NCBI RefSeq assembly: GCF_003265705.1 | Contig: NW_020312828.1 | Coordinates: forward strand, 56,411,701 to 56,475,700 | Source: Callorhinus ursinus | Taxonomy: Eukaryota; Chordata; Mammalia; Carnivora; Otariidae | Direction of reading: 5' to 3' | Length of the DNA: 64,000 nt | Shown: positions 22,687 to 33,965 of the stretch, one piece after another | Position numbering within the stretch: the first letter of the stretch is position 1 | Layout: every line of letters starts with the position of its first letter | Made by a program: the position numbers and the translations under genes | Notes under the pieces: generated by a model | Told to the model about the DNA's origin: nothing | Database searches by the model: none | Seen by the model: only the letters and a program-made list of their open reading frames with translations

Positions 22687-23490
22687 CCTCAAATAACATC
22701 AATTTATTGCATATTCCCCAATTTTTATCAGCATCCTAGGCTTATTTTAATTCCAGTCTCATATATCCAAAAGCCTACCCAATATCTCCACTTGGACAAC
22801 AAATACATTTCAAACTTCATGTGTCAAATATCAAAAGCCTACTCCTCCTTCCAAAGTCTTTTTATCTCTGTCCTCCTCAGTTTAGTCAACTAGATTGTAT
22901 CCTTCCAGGTGCTCAAACTTCAGTCATTCTTGACTCCTCTTTTCTTCACATTCTTTGTAAAATCCATCAGGAAAGACTCCATGAGCATACTTTTAAAATA
23001 CTTCTGACAGCTCATAATTCTTTTATCATTTACTGCTACCACACTGTATTAATATACCATCAAATAATCTGCAATTTTGCAATAATTTCCCTGCTTCTAC
23101 TATTGCATCTGTAAAATCTTTTCTCATCACAGCAATCAGAGTGATCGTTTTATGGTGTAATTCAAATCTTGGCATTCTTCGGTTTAAAATGGTCCAGTGG
23201 GGTGCCTGGGTGGCTCAGTTGGTTGGGCGACTGCCTTCGGCTCAGGTCATGGTCCTGGAGTCCCGGAATCGAGTCCCGCATCGGGCTCCCTGCTCAGCAG
23301 GGAGTCTGCTTCTCCCTCTGACCCTCTTCCCTCTCGTGCTCTCTGTCTCTCATTCTCTCTCTCTCAAATAAATAAATAAAATCTAAAAAAATAAAAATAA
23401 AAAAATAAAATGGTCCAGTGGCTTTCTCTTTCACTTAGTAAATACCATACTCATACCACTTCAAAACACTCTCATCCCAAACTCTTACTC
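22687..23490 (+). mobile_element. L2 (CR1-like LINE) fragment, reverse transcriptase region, split by a SINE
   Basis: Plus-strand DNA matches the ancient mammalian L2 ORF region: CTTGACTCCTCTTTTCTTCA, AAATCCATCAGGAAAGACTC, CATTTACTGCTACCACACTG, ATCACAGCAATCAGAGTGAT, then GGTCCAGTGGCTTTCTCTTT. The broken frames keep the flavour of the L2 reverse transcriptase end. It is interrupted by a SINE at 23201-23406. Its left edge is the broken 3' side of the L1. Confidence 0.72.
23201..23406 (+). mobile_element. CAN-SINE, full length, inside L2
   Basis: The head is GGTGCCTGGGTGGCTCAGTT and the tail AAATAAATAAATAAAATCTA. A perfect 15-bp target-site duplication, AAAATGGTCCAGTGG, lies at 23186-23200 and 23407-23421. 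The site reads TT/AAAA, the preferred L1 endonuclease target. Confidence 0.97.
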
Positions 23491-23924
23491 CAGTCATGGC
23501 TGCAGTGGCCAGTTCCAGGCAGGAACTGGTTTTGCATGGGGTGTCCTTAGGAAATTATGTGCATTCATGCATGTACAAAGTGAAGTGAGGGAGTGAACAC
23601 TGGAGGGAAAGCCCATGATCAGTAAGGAAGTAGAACTGATGGATATTGGGTTTCATCCTTTTGCCCTCTGAGTAATCAGTTCTAAGATGCATTTAATAAG
23701 GCTTTTCAGAATGTACTGGTGCAAGCAAATACCAGGGATCCATAGCAGTAGTGAACTCAGAAATGCACTCTTGTTTTGGTGATCTCCCTTGTTTCACATC
23801 CCTGTGAAACATCCCTTGCATTTCTGCTTTATCCATGCAAGAGTTCATTTCAGTTTCTGCCCTGGAGGAGCTCATGTCTGGAACTGTATTAAAGATTTTT
23901 AAATACTTTAAGTCTATTCCTTTG
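23491..23924. other. Unique DNA
   Basis: No recognised feature. The minus-strand frame at 23693-23875 has no recognisable domain. Confidence 0.5.
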
Positions 23925-24070
23925 GAAACTTACTATCAGGTATTATTACAACCTCCATTTTTTCAAAAGAAGGAAATGAGGCTCACCTAATTAACATGTT
24001 TTACAAGGGTAAAAGAGTTAGAATTGAAGTCATTTTTGTCTGACTTCAAATCCATGTTCTCTCTATGGAG
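23925..24070 (-). mobile_element. MIR element, minus orientation
   Basis: The ordered phrases are TATTATTACAACCTCCATTT, AAGGAAATGAGGCTCACCTA, GGGTAAAAGAGTTAGAATTG and TGACTTCAAATCCATGTTCT. They follow the reverse complement of the MIR core. Confidence 0.65.
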
Positions 24071-24284
24071 TAGAAAGACCTAAACTAGTGAGCTAATAGG
24101 ACTCTGAATTCATGATGCTTTTTAAGTTAAAAAAATAAAAAGCAAAATAGACAGGGCACAAAGTTTATAATGTACAACAGTTGGTATTACAGGACAATTC
24201 ATCAGAAAAAAGCTTCAAAAGGAAAAAATAGAGTGGGCCTGTATTTTAATGTGCCATAGAAAATGTAAGGTCTTACCTGTGTTC

Positions 24285-24715
24285 CCTTGTGAACATGTGA
24301 TAGATATTTTTTTCGCTTCTTCTCTGCCTTGCAATGTATTTCTGGGAGGCTCATCCTTATGAACTAGATTAGCAAACTCCTTTGCCCTCTGGTTCCAGTT
24401 TCAGCTAGTGGGAGGATTTAGCAGAACATAGGGTGGACTAGAGTATGGCCAAGGTGTCTACTATCTAGGTTCCTTCATTGCTTCTAGGGAATATCACAAC
24501 TGCTGTACATAGTTCTCTTTGACTTGTGGGAAGCTCTCCTATCCCTTGCTCATTCGGGCTCCCTACCCTGGGGTACTACACCTCTAATAGTTCTCTTAAC
24601 TTTACCCACAACTTTATAATTAGCTGCTTTATTAAACTCTTCTTAATTACCCCATTTGTGAGTATGCCGTCTGTTTCCTCCTGGGATTCTGGATCATACA
24701 AGAGATAACAAAAAT
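24285..24715 (+). mobile_element. Ancient dispersed repeat, family not assigned
   Basis: TTTCAGCTAGTGGGAGGATT, then TTTATTAAACTCTTCTTAAT, ATGCCGTCTGTTTCCTCCTG and GGATTCTGGATCATACAAG resemble the layout of an old mammalian repeat that ends in a GTTTCCT...CTGACTGATACA-like motif. I cannot name the family. Confidence 0.35.
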
Positions 24716-25713
24716 AATAAAAAAATATCATATTCTTAAGCAAGAAGTGGTTGAAAGTAATTAGGGACAGGTTGTCCATCAGGGAGGGGCAAGGGTACAG
24801 TAATTATTAAGGGAGATTGGTAGTTATATATTAAAGAGGAGGAAAGAAAATATATACATTATTTATGGGCCAGAGGAGACTCTTGCAGTATAATGTGAGA
24901 AACGGAAAGAATTATAAACTAACTAACTTACTATAAGTCTTTGTTATGTATATTTTGTAAAACAAATGCATGATCCAACTTTAAATAGTGTTGGTCATCA
25001 GTTGACAGAACGTTCACTATAGTGGCTACTATACTCAAGATAATATCAAACATGACTTGTAGATTACGTTGATTATATCCTTGATATAAACTGGTATAGG
25101 CAATGACCTCAGAGATGTTTACTGTGAGTTGTATGGTTTAGAATTTGAAATAACTTTTACAGAAAAAGCATTCTTCTTACTACATAGAGGTTTGCTTAAA
25201 TAGATTTCATTCTACATAGACTTCCTGTAAAATTGGAATCTAAAGTTAAATTTTATGGATATAAAGTCATGAAATCTAATCTTAATAAAGAAAATTTCAG
25301 AAACTGCTTTAGAACTAGAGATTTATATAGCTGTAGAATAGAAGATAAATGGAGTGGAAAGTCTGAAGTACACTAACTGCAATTCCTTCTCTTTTTTAGA
25401 CTTGGTATTCTGCCTATTATCTGGCAAAATTGTAATATCTCTCTTCAAATTTTTCTTCTTTTTATATGATTTCCATTTTAAAAATGGTAACTGTATTAGC
25501 CTTTATTTTTCTTTAGTAATAAATAAGTCTCTCAATAACTTTTAAAACTGGTGTAAGTTTCAAAATATGAGACTTTCTGATTGTGGTCTCTCCCAATTCT
25601 TATTAGAAAGAGCCCTTGCTCACAAGAAGATAGGAAAGTTTCAACTTTGGCATTTTAGACAAGCATTTTTTCATATTATTTTACTTTAATATGGGCCCAG
25701 CATATATTCTTTT
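24716..25713. other. Unique AT-rich DNA
   Basis: No gene or repeat recognised. Confidence 0.5.
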
Positions 25714-25990
25714 TTAAACTTTATTTTATTATGCTATCTTAATCACCATACATTACATCATTAGCTTTTGATGTAGTGTTCCATGATTCATTGTTTGCGT
25801 ATAACACTCAGTGCTCCATTCAATATGTGCCCTCTTTAACACCCATCACCAGGCTAACCCATCCCCCCACCCCCTTCCCCTCTAGAACCCTCAGTTTATT
25901 TTTCAGAGTCCATAGTCTCTCATGGTTCGTCTCCCCCTCCGATTTCCAGCCCCCCTTCATTTTTCCCTTCCTACTAATCAGAGCAACACA
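25714..25990 (-). mobile_element. Carnivoran L1 3' UTR end, 5'-truncated
   Basis: The reverse complement of the L1 3' end: ACTTTATTTTATTATGCTAT, CACCATACATTACATCATTA, GTATAACACTCAGTGCTCCA, CACCCATCACCAGGCTAACC, AGTCCATAGTCTCTCATGGT. It is the same subfamily as 62857-63119. Confidence 0.9.
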
Positions 25991-27281
25991 ATAGATTGAA
26001 TAGGAGGACATCTACTGCTCCTGGTTATCTGAATTTCCTTAACATTTTGTTATTGCCTTTATGAACCCTTCTTTTTTGCACTATGCTTCTTTATTTTTAT
26101 ACTTTGGAAAGAAATTTTAATACAGAATTTTCCTTTAGATATTATAGTTTTAAATGTTTCTATACTGAAAATTATAATATACCTAAAGAAAAATATACAG
26201 AATGATTTATCTCAGAGTGAATGTCCATATTACTTCCCCTAAGGGTAAGAAATAGAGTTTTTCAAGTATTCCCCCCAAATACTTTTCCTCTTTCCACTTG
26301 CTACTTCCTCTCTCCCTTACTAATATATTAGAGTCATTATGATTTTTTGACTGATCATTCCTCCCTTTCCTTTTAAATTCTACTCCCTAAACTTGCATCA
26401 AAAATCATCTAGTTATGTTTCATCCATCTTTATTTTGGGGGGGAACATATATAGATAGAGTTACACAGGATATATTCTCAGTTCCTAGCTTTTTTTCTCA
26501 AAATTATTTTATTAGATTCATGTACGGCATTGAACATAAATATAGTGTGTTCATTTCCACAGCAGTATCACATTTCAATTTTGAATTTATTCTATTTTTT
26601 AGTATATAATGCCAACATTTTTTTTCCCAAAATGTTGGATTAAATATTCACTCTCACCAGCAGTCTGGGAAAGCATCTCCTTCACAGTATGGTCCTGGGA
26701 TAGAATTTGTAAATGAGATGGACTTATGTATGCATTAACAGGTAGAAATAAAGCAGAAACCACTATTTTTGGAAAATTATGGCAGTTCTTCCAATCATCC
26801 AGCATAGCCTTTCAGCCCTTTACTACCCAGCTCCTCACATATTTGGGTAAGCCATCATTCCTATATTGGCTACCTAAATCATTTTATACAGTTTATTTAG
26901 CATTGATGCAAAACTTGAATAATAAGCTAATATGTTCCATGTACTGATAAGAATGGTAGATATGAAAAAGGAAAGAAAAGAGCACTTGTAAAGTAGCAAC
27001 AAGAAAAAGGCAGGAGTTGATGGCTAATTAGGCATGATGAACTAAAGAAAGGAATGTTTGTTACCAGTGATTCTGGGTCATCAGATCTAAGTAACTGAGA
27101 ATGTGATGTCATTGTAATCATAGAAGTTAAGAGGGAGTGTCTGCTGTGGAGGATGACATATTCAGAATGAACATTTTCAAGAATGTTAAAGAACAGCAGG
27201 AGATCGGGAGAAAATGAACAATAAACATTGAAAATATGGAACCTGATTAAGAGCACAAATGAAGAAGTGAATTTGGGACCA
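25991..27281. other. Unique DNA, with a long minus-strand open frame
   Basis: No recognised repeat. A 163-codon minus-strand open frame (26927-27418) has no recognisable domain, is rich in S/F/L/I, and lies in ordinary AT-rich DNA. I treat it as a probable chance frame. Confidence 0.45.
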
Positions 27282-27355
27282 CTTTGAAGGCTGTAATAAT
27301 TCTCACAGTAATCACTACCTTTGAAGGTTGTAATACTTCTCACAGTGATCACTAT
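27282..27355. repeat. 37-bp tandem duplication
   Basis: CTTTGAAGGCTGTAATAATT... (27282-27318) is followed directly by CTTTGAAGGTTGTAATACTT... (27319-27355). The copies differ at only a few positions. Confidence 0.9.
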
Positions 27356-28290
27356 CACCACAAAAGAAATAGAAAAAAGTAAATCCTTTATATCCTGAAT
27401 ATGTACACAGATTTGCAAAAACTGACATTAAATATTATAGCTGTTATCTTTTTTGCAATCCTTCTAATCAGGCAAATTCATAAATGATTTGTTTTACTCT
27501 ATGACATCGGTACTTAACACATAGCTGTGCTGTCTTAAATCTTAGATTGTTAATTTCTTGAATGTGGACATGATAACATATATGGTTAGCTTCCTAACAG
27601 TATCTAGCACATAGTTAATATTTCTCAAATATCTGTTCAATTAAAGAAGCAAACAACAGATGAATAAGTGAAAGGCAGATAAATAAATGTGGTAGCATCA
27701 TTATTCTGTGTGTAACTGAATAAACAAATCTTTCCAACTTATATAAAATAAATGTAAATGAGTTGTCAAAGAAGATTGCCTTGCCCTTTAGAGCTTTAGG
27801 TCCAAAGTATTGTTTAGGGAGGCTGGTCAACTGAAATGTCCTGGGGATCTGGAGATGACAGTCATCAGAGCCTGCCAATGTGAGATGGAGCAAATATTCT
27901 CACATAAAACCAGACCATGCTGTGCAACCCCTTCTTAACCAGAATCTTGTAATACTGCCAAGTCAAGAACTTTATTCTTTTTGTCTTCTCCTTAATTTAT
28001 TTTGCCATCTCCTGCTTCTGTCTGAATCTGATAAAATAGTGCTTAGCACTTTTTTTTCTTAATTTACCATCAGTCTTGCTATATTAATTCTCAAAGTATG
28101 TCATATTCTGGGGCAAATTAACATTATAAGAAAAATAGTTACAACTTTCCTTTCTACAGTACATTATAAATCACATCTTTTCTGTTCTTTAGTTTAATGA
28201 TATAACACAACCACCACCAGCTTCTAAACCTTACTTTTATGACAGAGATTCCTACCCACTGATCTAATACCATCTTTATTCATAACAGAA
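27356..28290. other. Unique DNA with an L2/MIR-like tail at about 27540-27650
   Basis: TTAGATTGTTAATTTCTTGA, then AACAGTATCTAGCACATAGT and TCAAATATCTGTTCAATTAA, follows the pattern of an L2/MIR 3' tail on the plus strand. The rest is unassigned. Confidence 0.45.
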
Positions 28291-28700
28291 GCATGAGTTA
28301 TAGATGATTACCCTGACTCAAAGAATAAAGACCACATTCCCTGCCTCTTTTCCTATAGCGGTGGCCAAGAAATATAAACAAAATCTGTTAGGAAAGAAAC
28401 CCTAAGTAAGCATTTGAGGTGTTCCTTCATTCCACCTTCCTATTGGCTGAAACACAAATGCAACAGCAGGAATGCTGGCTGCCATCTTGGATGATGACAT
28501 CAACAAGAAAATGGAAATTAGGGTTAAGGATGACAGACTAGAAACACAGAAGGAACCCAGCTCCGTGGTGGTTATGTAGTCATCAAACCAACAGAGGAAT
28601 AGTTACCTCCAGACTTTTTCGATAAGAGAGATCAATAAGCTTCTACTCACTTAAGTTACCATAATCATTAATTAATAATCAAACTTAACACTGACACTGT
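28291..28700 (+). mobile_element. Possible ancient LTR-like repeat
   Basis: GGTGGCCAAGAAATATAAAC, CTATTGGCTGAAACACAAAT, GCTGGCTGCCATCTTGGATG and ATAGTTACCTCCAGACTTTT occur in an order I associate with an old mammalian LTR-type repeat. No edge is clear and the family is not assigned. Confidence 0.33.
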
Positions 28701-29769
28701 ACCATGTTATGGCCAAATGCCCAAAGATTGATCAGTATTTCATGTTCTAAAATCTAAAATCTACAGAACATAGATCAGGTTGCTGCCATTTTACCAGTCA
28801 ACTTTGTAAAAGGAAGATCTATTTTATAAAATTATTCTTTTGATATTAATTATATGGATGGACATGGCAAAAATTCTCTGAAAATTTGGGGATGAGGCAG
28901 GCAGGAGCAGATGACCAAGACAACTTTTCCAAAATATCTTCTTTCTGTGAGTGACCTTTGATATTGTAAATCTTAAACTCTATTTTCTTATATTACCTTT
29001 ACAAGTGAGTGATGTTGATAAGTAAAAATTGTGTGAGAAATATTGTATGCCTGTAAACAATAAAATTTACTCAGAGTAAGATGCTAAGAATTACATTGTG
29101 TTGTCTGATCTTTTCTATGTGCAGTGTGGAGTGAAGTATGGTGGGTTGTTTTAATTTCACTAATAAATATGTCACACTGGATTTAAAAACTGTGCATAAC
29201 ATGAATGATAAATATGTTATTATTGGAAATGACTGCACCTAGATATTATAGTCTAGGTAGAACCATGTGACTCATTAACTTTTCTTTATAAGTTCATACA
29301 ATTGTCTTGACAAGGCGTCTATTTTTAAATGCAACATACACTTCTTAATAAAAGGTTTACAACCATCATTTTGTCATAAAATCAAAGAAAAGGGATATTT
29401 ACTCGGGGGAGGGTGCAATCATAACATTTTGGTTTTATAATACTAAAGTTTAATTTACATTGTCAAGTTTTTTATCACTTTGTGAATAAATTAAAAATTA
29501 TTTAAATGTGAAATTTAAGAATATTTACCTAAAACTGTAGATTAAGCTAATCTATAACATGTAAAACATATTTTAGCATCTACATATGATAGCTTCCTTA
29601 AAAGACTACATATTAAGATAGGTAGAGCAAGAGTATAATTTCTTACACAGTCTGTTTTTTGTTTTTGTTTTTGACATGGGATCTCTTCTATAAACTAGAA
29701 GTTGTTAGAAAATGTATGCAGAAACTTTCCACTTCATGTTAAGGAAGAAGAAAATCCATCTAGGGAGAT
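28701..29769. other. Unique AT-rich DNA
   Basis: No recognised feature. Confidence 0.5.
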
Positions 29770-29965
29770 GAAATGCTAGGCGGTGTGATATAGAGAGAAG
29801 TTCTCAGGGTGAATGTAGAAAAATATATTCTAGTCACATTTCTGTATTCAGTAGCTATGACCTGGAGCAAATCACTCAATCTTAGTATATGTCAGTTTTC
29901 TCCTGCCTAAACAAAAGTTAACTTTATCTGACTTCACTTGAATAATGTGAAAGCAAAAGTGTGCT
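29770..29965 (+). mobile_element. MIR element, plus orientation
   Basis: GTGTGATATAGAGAGAAGTT, CAGTAGCTATGACCTGGAGC, AAATCACTCAATCTTAGTAT and GTCAGTTTTCTCCTGCCTAA match the MIR order (head, core with TGACCTTGGGCAAATCACT-like sequence, then TCAGTTTCCTC-like sequence). Confidence 0.7.
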
Positions 29966-30339
29966 AATGGGCAGTACATTAAAGCAACTTAAAATTTCCA
30001 AGGATAGAAATAATCCAAGAAGTAAAAAGTAACCACACTTTGTCAAACTTAGCTGTGTAATATTTCAAATATTTTCAGTGCAATTCAGAGAATCTGACAC
30101 AAGGCAAAAAGGATGAATTAATGTTACTGAAGTTTGAGGAATATATATTTTAAATTTTATATGCTATTCTACCCAATCAACCCATACTATGGTTAGTGTG
30201 GAGTTTTTATTTTGTTTTGCTTTTTAGTTTGAAAACCCTGGAGTAATATTAATGTATCTTTCTAATATATACAGTGTTATATAAATATGCAATACAATTA
30301 TAATCTGCAAATAATTTAAGAACAGATTATATATCTATT
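29966..30339. other. Unique AT-rich DNA
   Basis: Nothing recognised between the MIR and the old L1. Confidence 0.5.
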
Positions 30340-30773
30340 TGAAACCATAGAAGAAAATATTAATGATTTTTCCATCATCAAAGTTAAAGACTTTGCTCTT
30401 CAAAATACTCTATTAAGGAAACTAAATACTCTATTTAGGAAAAGCCACAGACTGGGAGAAAATATTTACACATCACATACCTAAAAAAGGATTTGTATCT
30501 AAAATATACAAAAAATTCCCCAAACTCTATAATCCTAAAATAAACACTACCTCCCCAATGAGAAAAAGATTGGAATAGCCATTTCACCAAAGAAAATAAA
30601 TGGATGTCAAGTAAACACATAAAAATATGCTCAAACTCATTGTTTATTAGATAAATGAAATTGAAACCATAATTAGAAATCCCAAAATAAAAGAAAAAAT
30701 ATAACAATACCAAGTGTTGATCACGATGCAACTTGAGTTCTATAAAGCGCTGATTGTAATTTAAAATGATACA

Positions 30774-31323
30774 TTTTGGAGGGTTCTAGAGGGGAGGGGG
30801 TGGGGGGATGGGTAAGCCTGGTGATGGGTACTAAAGAGGGCACGTATTGAATGGAGCACTGGGTGTTATACGCAATGAACCATGGAACACTACATCAAAA
30901 ACTAATGATGAAGGGGTGCCTGGGTGGCTCAGTTGTTGGGCATCTGCCTTCGGCTGGGGTCATGATCCTGGGGTCCTGGGATTGAGCCCCACAGCGGGCT
31001 CCCTGCTTCTCCCTCTCCCACTCCCCCTGCTTGTGTTCCTTCTCTCGCTGTGTCTTTCTCTGTCAAATAAATAAAATCTTTTAAAAAAAATCTAATGATG
31101 TATTGTAAGGTGATTGACATATCATTAAAGAAAAAGATCTTATAGAAGTACCTTATCTGTATCAGTGCGGAACTTAGAAACCCGTATGTTCAAAAACTCT
31201 TATGTGCCTTTTTTACTTATCTTTATGGGAAAATATATGGATATTTCGATTACATATAAAAGGAGACAAGTTCATGAAAAAAACACTTTAAATAATGAAT
31301 AAACTCCAAAGTCTAAAAAAAAT
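30774..31323 (+). mobile_element. Carnivoran L1 3' end carrying a probable transduced 3' flank
   Basis: 30779-30910 is the L1 3' UTR (GGGCACGTATTGAATGGAGC, ACTGGGTGTTATACGCAATG, GGAACACTACATCAAAAACT), resuming at about 31091 after a SINE. The usual L1 end is reached near 31130. About 185 bp of non-L1 sequence follows, with AATAAA at 31298-31303 and an A-run at 31315-31322. The flanking repeats TAAAATGATACA (30762-30773 and 31323-31334) enclose the whole unit. The start may be a few bases further right, because ATTTTGGA also follows both repeat copies. Confidence 0.8.
30914..31090 (+). mobile_element. CAN-SINE inside the L1 3' UTR
   Basis: The head GGGGTGCCTGGGTGGCTCAG begins near 30914 and the tail AATAAAATCTTTTAAAAAAA ends near 31090. 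The target-site copies CTAATGATG (about 30903-30911 and just after the tail) are L1 3' UTR sequence. The body is slightly shorter than usual. Confidence 0.93.
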
Positions 31324-31712
31324 AAAATGATACAGACATTTTGGAAAATAGTTTAGCAGTTTCTTACAAAGTTAACCATACATTTACCATATGACCCAGC
31401 AATCCCACGCCTCTGTATTTCCCATGCAAAAACCTGTGCATGAATGTTCATAAAAATTTTATTTATAATACTCTAACACTAGAGGAACAAAAATATCTTT
31501 TAGAAATGAATGAATAACCAGACTTTAGTACATGTGTATAATGATAGTCTATTCAGCAATAAAAAGGAATGATTTACTGAAACAAAGAAATACAGGTGCA
31601 TCTCAAATGCATTATCGTTAGCAATAGAAGTCTATTTCTAAAGGATACATATTCTATGTTTTCATTACACGGCATCCCTCAAAAGACAGAAAGCAGATTA
31701 TTGGTCACCGGA

Positions 31713-32065
31713 TACTATAAACTGAATGCTTTATGGCCCCACCCCACCCTCCAAAGCATATGTTGAAACCTATTCCCCAGTGTGATAGTATTTGGAAGTG
31801 GGGCCTTTGGGAAGTGATTAGGTCATGAAGTGAAGCCCTCGTGAATGGGGTTAGTGCCCACAAAAGAGATCCCTGATAGCTCCCTTGCTCCTTCCAACAT
31901 GCAAGGATACAGTGAGTAGACTGCTGTCTATGAACTAAGAAGTGGGCCCTCCCTAGACACGAAATCTGCTGGCTCCCAGTCTCCATACTATGAGAAATAA
32001 ACTTCTGTGGCTTAAAAGCCAATCAGTCTATGGTATTTTTATTACAGCAGCCCAAACATTTTAAG
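31713..32065 (+). mobile_element. MaLR-type LTR (MLT1/MST-like), plus orientation
   Basis: TACTATAAACTGAATGCTTT, CATATGTTGAAACCTATTCC, GTGGGGCCTTTGGGAAGTGA, TTAGGTCATGAAGTGAAGCC, ATGAGAAATAAACTTCTGTG (AATAAA signal), GTCTATGGTATTTTTATTAC. This is a solo LTR inserted in the old L1. Confidence 0.87.
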
Positions 32066-32260
32066 AAACCAGGTATTGTAAATAATTGTAGGTATGGTCT
32101 ACAAAGGGGAACAATTTGGGAGGGGTGATACAATTGTTTCATATTTTGACTGTGATGATGGTTATGTGATTATGAGGTTTTTCAAAACTTACAGAACTCT
32201 ATGCTTAAAAAGATTAATTTTTCTGTATGTGAACCACAGTTTAATTTTTGAAATGAAGAA

Positions 32261-32769
32261 AACAATAACAGCATTTATTTATATTGATCCAGAAAATTTT
32301 AGTCCAAATATTTTTTCTCTTTTACCTACCAGTTCTAGCTGTACCTTTGGAAATCTTTCAAAATTGAATTCCTTTTTCAAATAATAGTATTTTATCTATC
32401 TCATGGTGCCTACGCTTTCTTTCTTCATTATCTTCTGAAATTTCAATACCCTCATGTTTTTCTATTCTTTCTTATTTCATACTTATTTCTATTTATTTCT
32501 CCCTCTTATTTTTCTTCCTAAAATAGATATTTTTATCTTTAGAATCACTGGTGTCATGTCTTTTTCCTTTTGCCTACATTTCTGCAAGTTTTGAGGCAAT
32601 ATAAGATCACATTATTTTCCTGGCAATCATATGGCACTTTTGGCACAAAAAAATATACAGGCAATTAAAGTGTCCAAGGCTATTATCGCATATAATTATT
32701 AATAAGTGGATCTTTCTACCCTTTCTTTCTGCAGTTTATCTTTCAAAACTGGGGAAAAGGAGCAAAGGG

Positions 32770-32818
<49 letters not shown>

Positions 32819-33794
32819 CCCTATTAAATTTCCATTTGATTACTTTCACCATGTTGGGTTTTTTGTTTTTTTGTTTTTTCGTAATACCAATTTTGTCAAT
32901 AAGTACACTCTCTTAAGGTTAATGTGTCCTAAAAATGTCTGAAGCAGTCACTTAACTTTCTTATTCAAGCTCATGGATAAATGTATCAAATGTAGAGAGA
33001 CAAGCAGAATTCTATTCTGTTATACCTCAGGCATCCTAATGTTGTTAATTGACTCAGTTTATGTATTAAACTCAATGGAAATAGAAAATATTGTGTCATT
33101 TTATTCTCTCTGCACAAAAACATATTCAGCTTAGGGAATAAATAATAACAAGTTTAGGAAACCTCTTATAAAATCTGTCAGAATATCCTTCTGCTAATGA
33201 GAAATATTTTGAAAATCTATGTTGAAATATGGGTATATTGTGCCCTTATTATGTTTCAGATCTATCAGTCTTATATCCTTATCAAGAAATGGGAGCAAAA
33301 AGCAGAATTAAGTTATTCTCTAATTGTCTCTCCAGGTCTATTCTCAACTTCTCTGCACTGTTTCCTGTGACTCAAGAGGCTGTTGTGTAGGAACTGCACC
33401 ACCTCCAGAGATCGTGCTCTTAACAATTAGGTTACATTACCCATGGGAGCAAGATAAAAGGCAGGTTCTGAGAGCTGCAGTATACACTTGGAAGAAAGCA
33501 GAAAGTTTCATTTGATAGTGTCTCCTACAACTCTCCTTGAGGACAGAAGATGCTTTACTTTTGGCAATAGAGCTGAACCTGCATCTTAAAATAAATGATC
33601 CACCAATGAAAAGATGAGGACAGAAGCAAGAAGCAAAGGGCATAAGTACAACCATTTAAAAGCAGTGACCCCAATGATTTCAAATATCCAGTTATTTTCC
33701 ACTATCAGTTAACATTTCAGCATTTCCCTGTATTTCAGCATAAAAATAATGAGCCATGATTTAGTTAACTTCGGCATTGTGCCATGATTTTAGT
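32261..33794. other. Unique DNA apart from the TG microsatellite
   Basis: No gene or dispersed repeat recognised. T-rich runs (GTTTTTTTGTTTTTT) lie near 32860-32880. Confidence 0.5.
32771..32812. repeat. (TG)21 microsatellite
   Basis: 42 bp of perfect TG repeat. Confidence 0.98.
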
Positions 33795-33965
33795 ATAAAT
33801 AACACCTGTAAGCCTCATTACAGTCTTGGAAGTTCTATGCTACCAAATTCACCTTTCAGATTATGAAACACAAAGGTGAAATGGACAACAACCTAAGAGC
33901 ACAGGGCTAGTGAGTGCTGCAGCCCGTCCTCAAATCCCACCGTATCTCATTCCAAAACCAACTTT
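33795..33965 (-). mobile_element. MIR element, minus orientation
   Basis: AGCCTCATTACAGTCTTGGA, TTTCAGATTATGAAACACAA, AGAGCACAGGGCTAGTGAGT and CTCAAATCCCACCGTATCTC follow the reverse MIR core, including the GGTCACACAGCTAGTAAGT-like segment. Confidence 0.65.

Larger units (their letters stand above)
30340..32260 (+). mobile_element. Old L1 (L1M-type) ORF2 end and 3' UTR, broken by two insertions
   Basis: Pieces at 30340-30773, 31324-31712 and 32066-32260 form a collinear L1M 3' part. Phrases are GACTGGGAGAAAATATTTAC and CAAAAATATGCTCAAACTCA-like sequence, then CAGTTTCTTACAAAGTTAAC, TATGACCCAGCAATCCCACG and ATTCAGCAATAAAAAGGAAT, then GGGAGGGGTGATACAATTGT and GGTTATGTGATTATGAGGTT. The frames are destroyed. 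Confidence 0.78.

Noticed and set aside
26927..27418. 163-codon minus-strand open frame as a gene
   Set aside because: It is the longest frame outside repeats, but its composition is AT-driven (S, F, L, I rich), it has no recognisable domain, and a 37-bp duplication lies inside it. Length alone is not enough in 64 kb.
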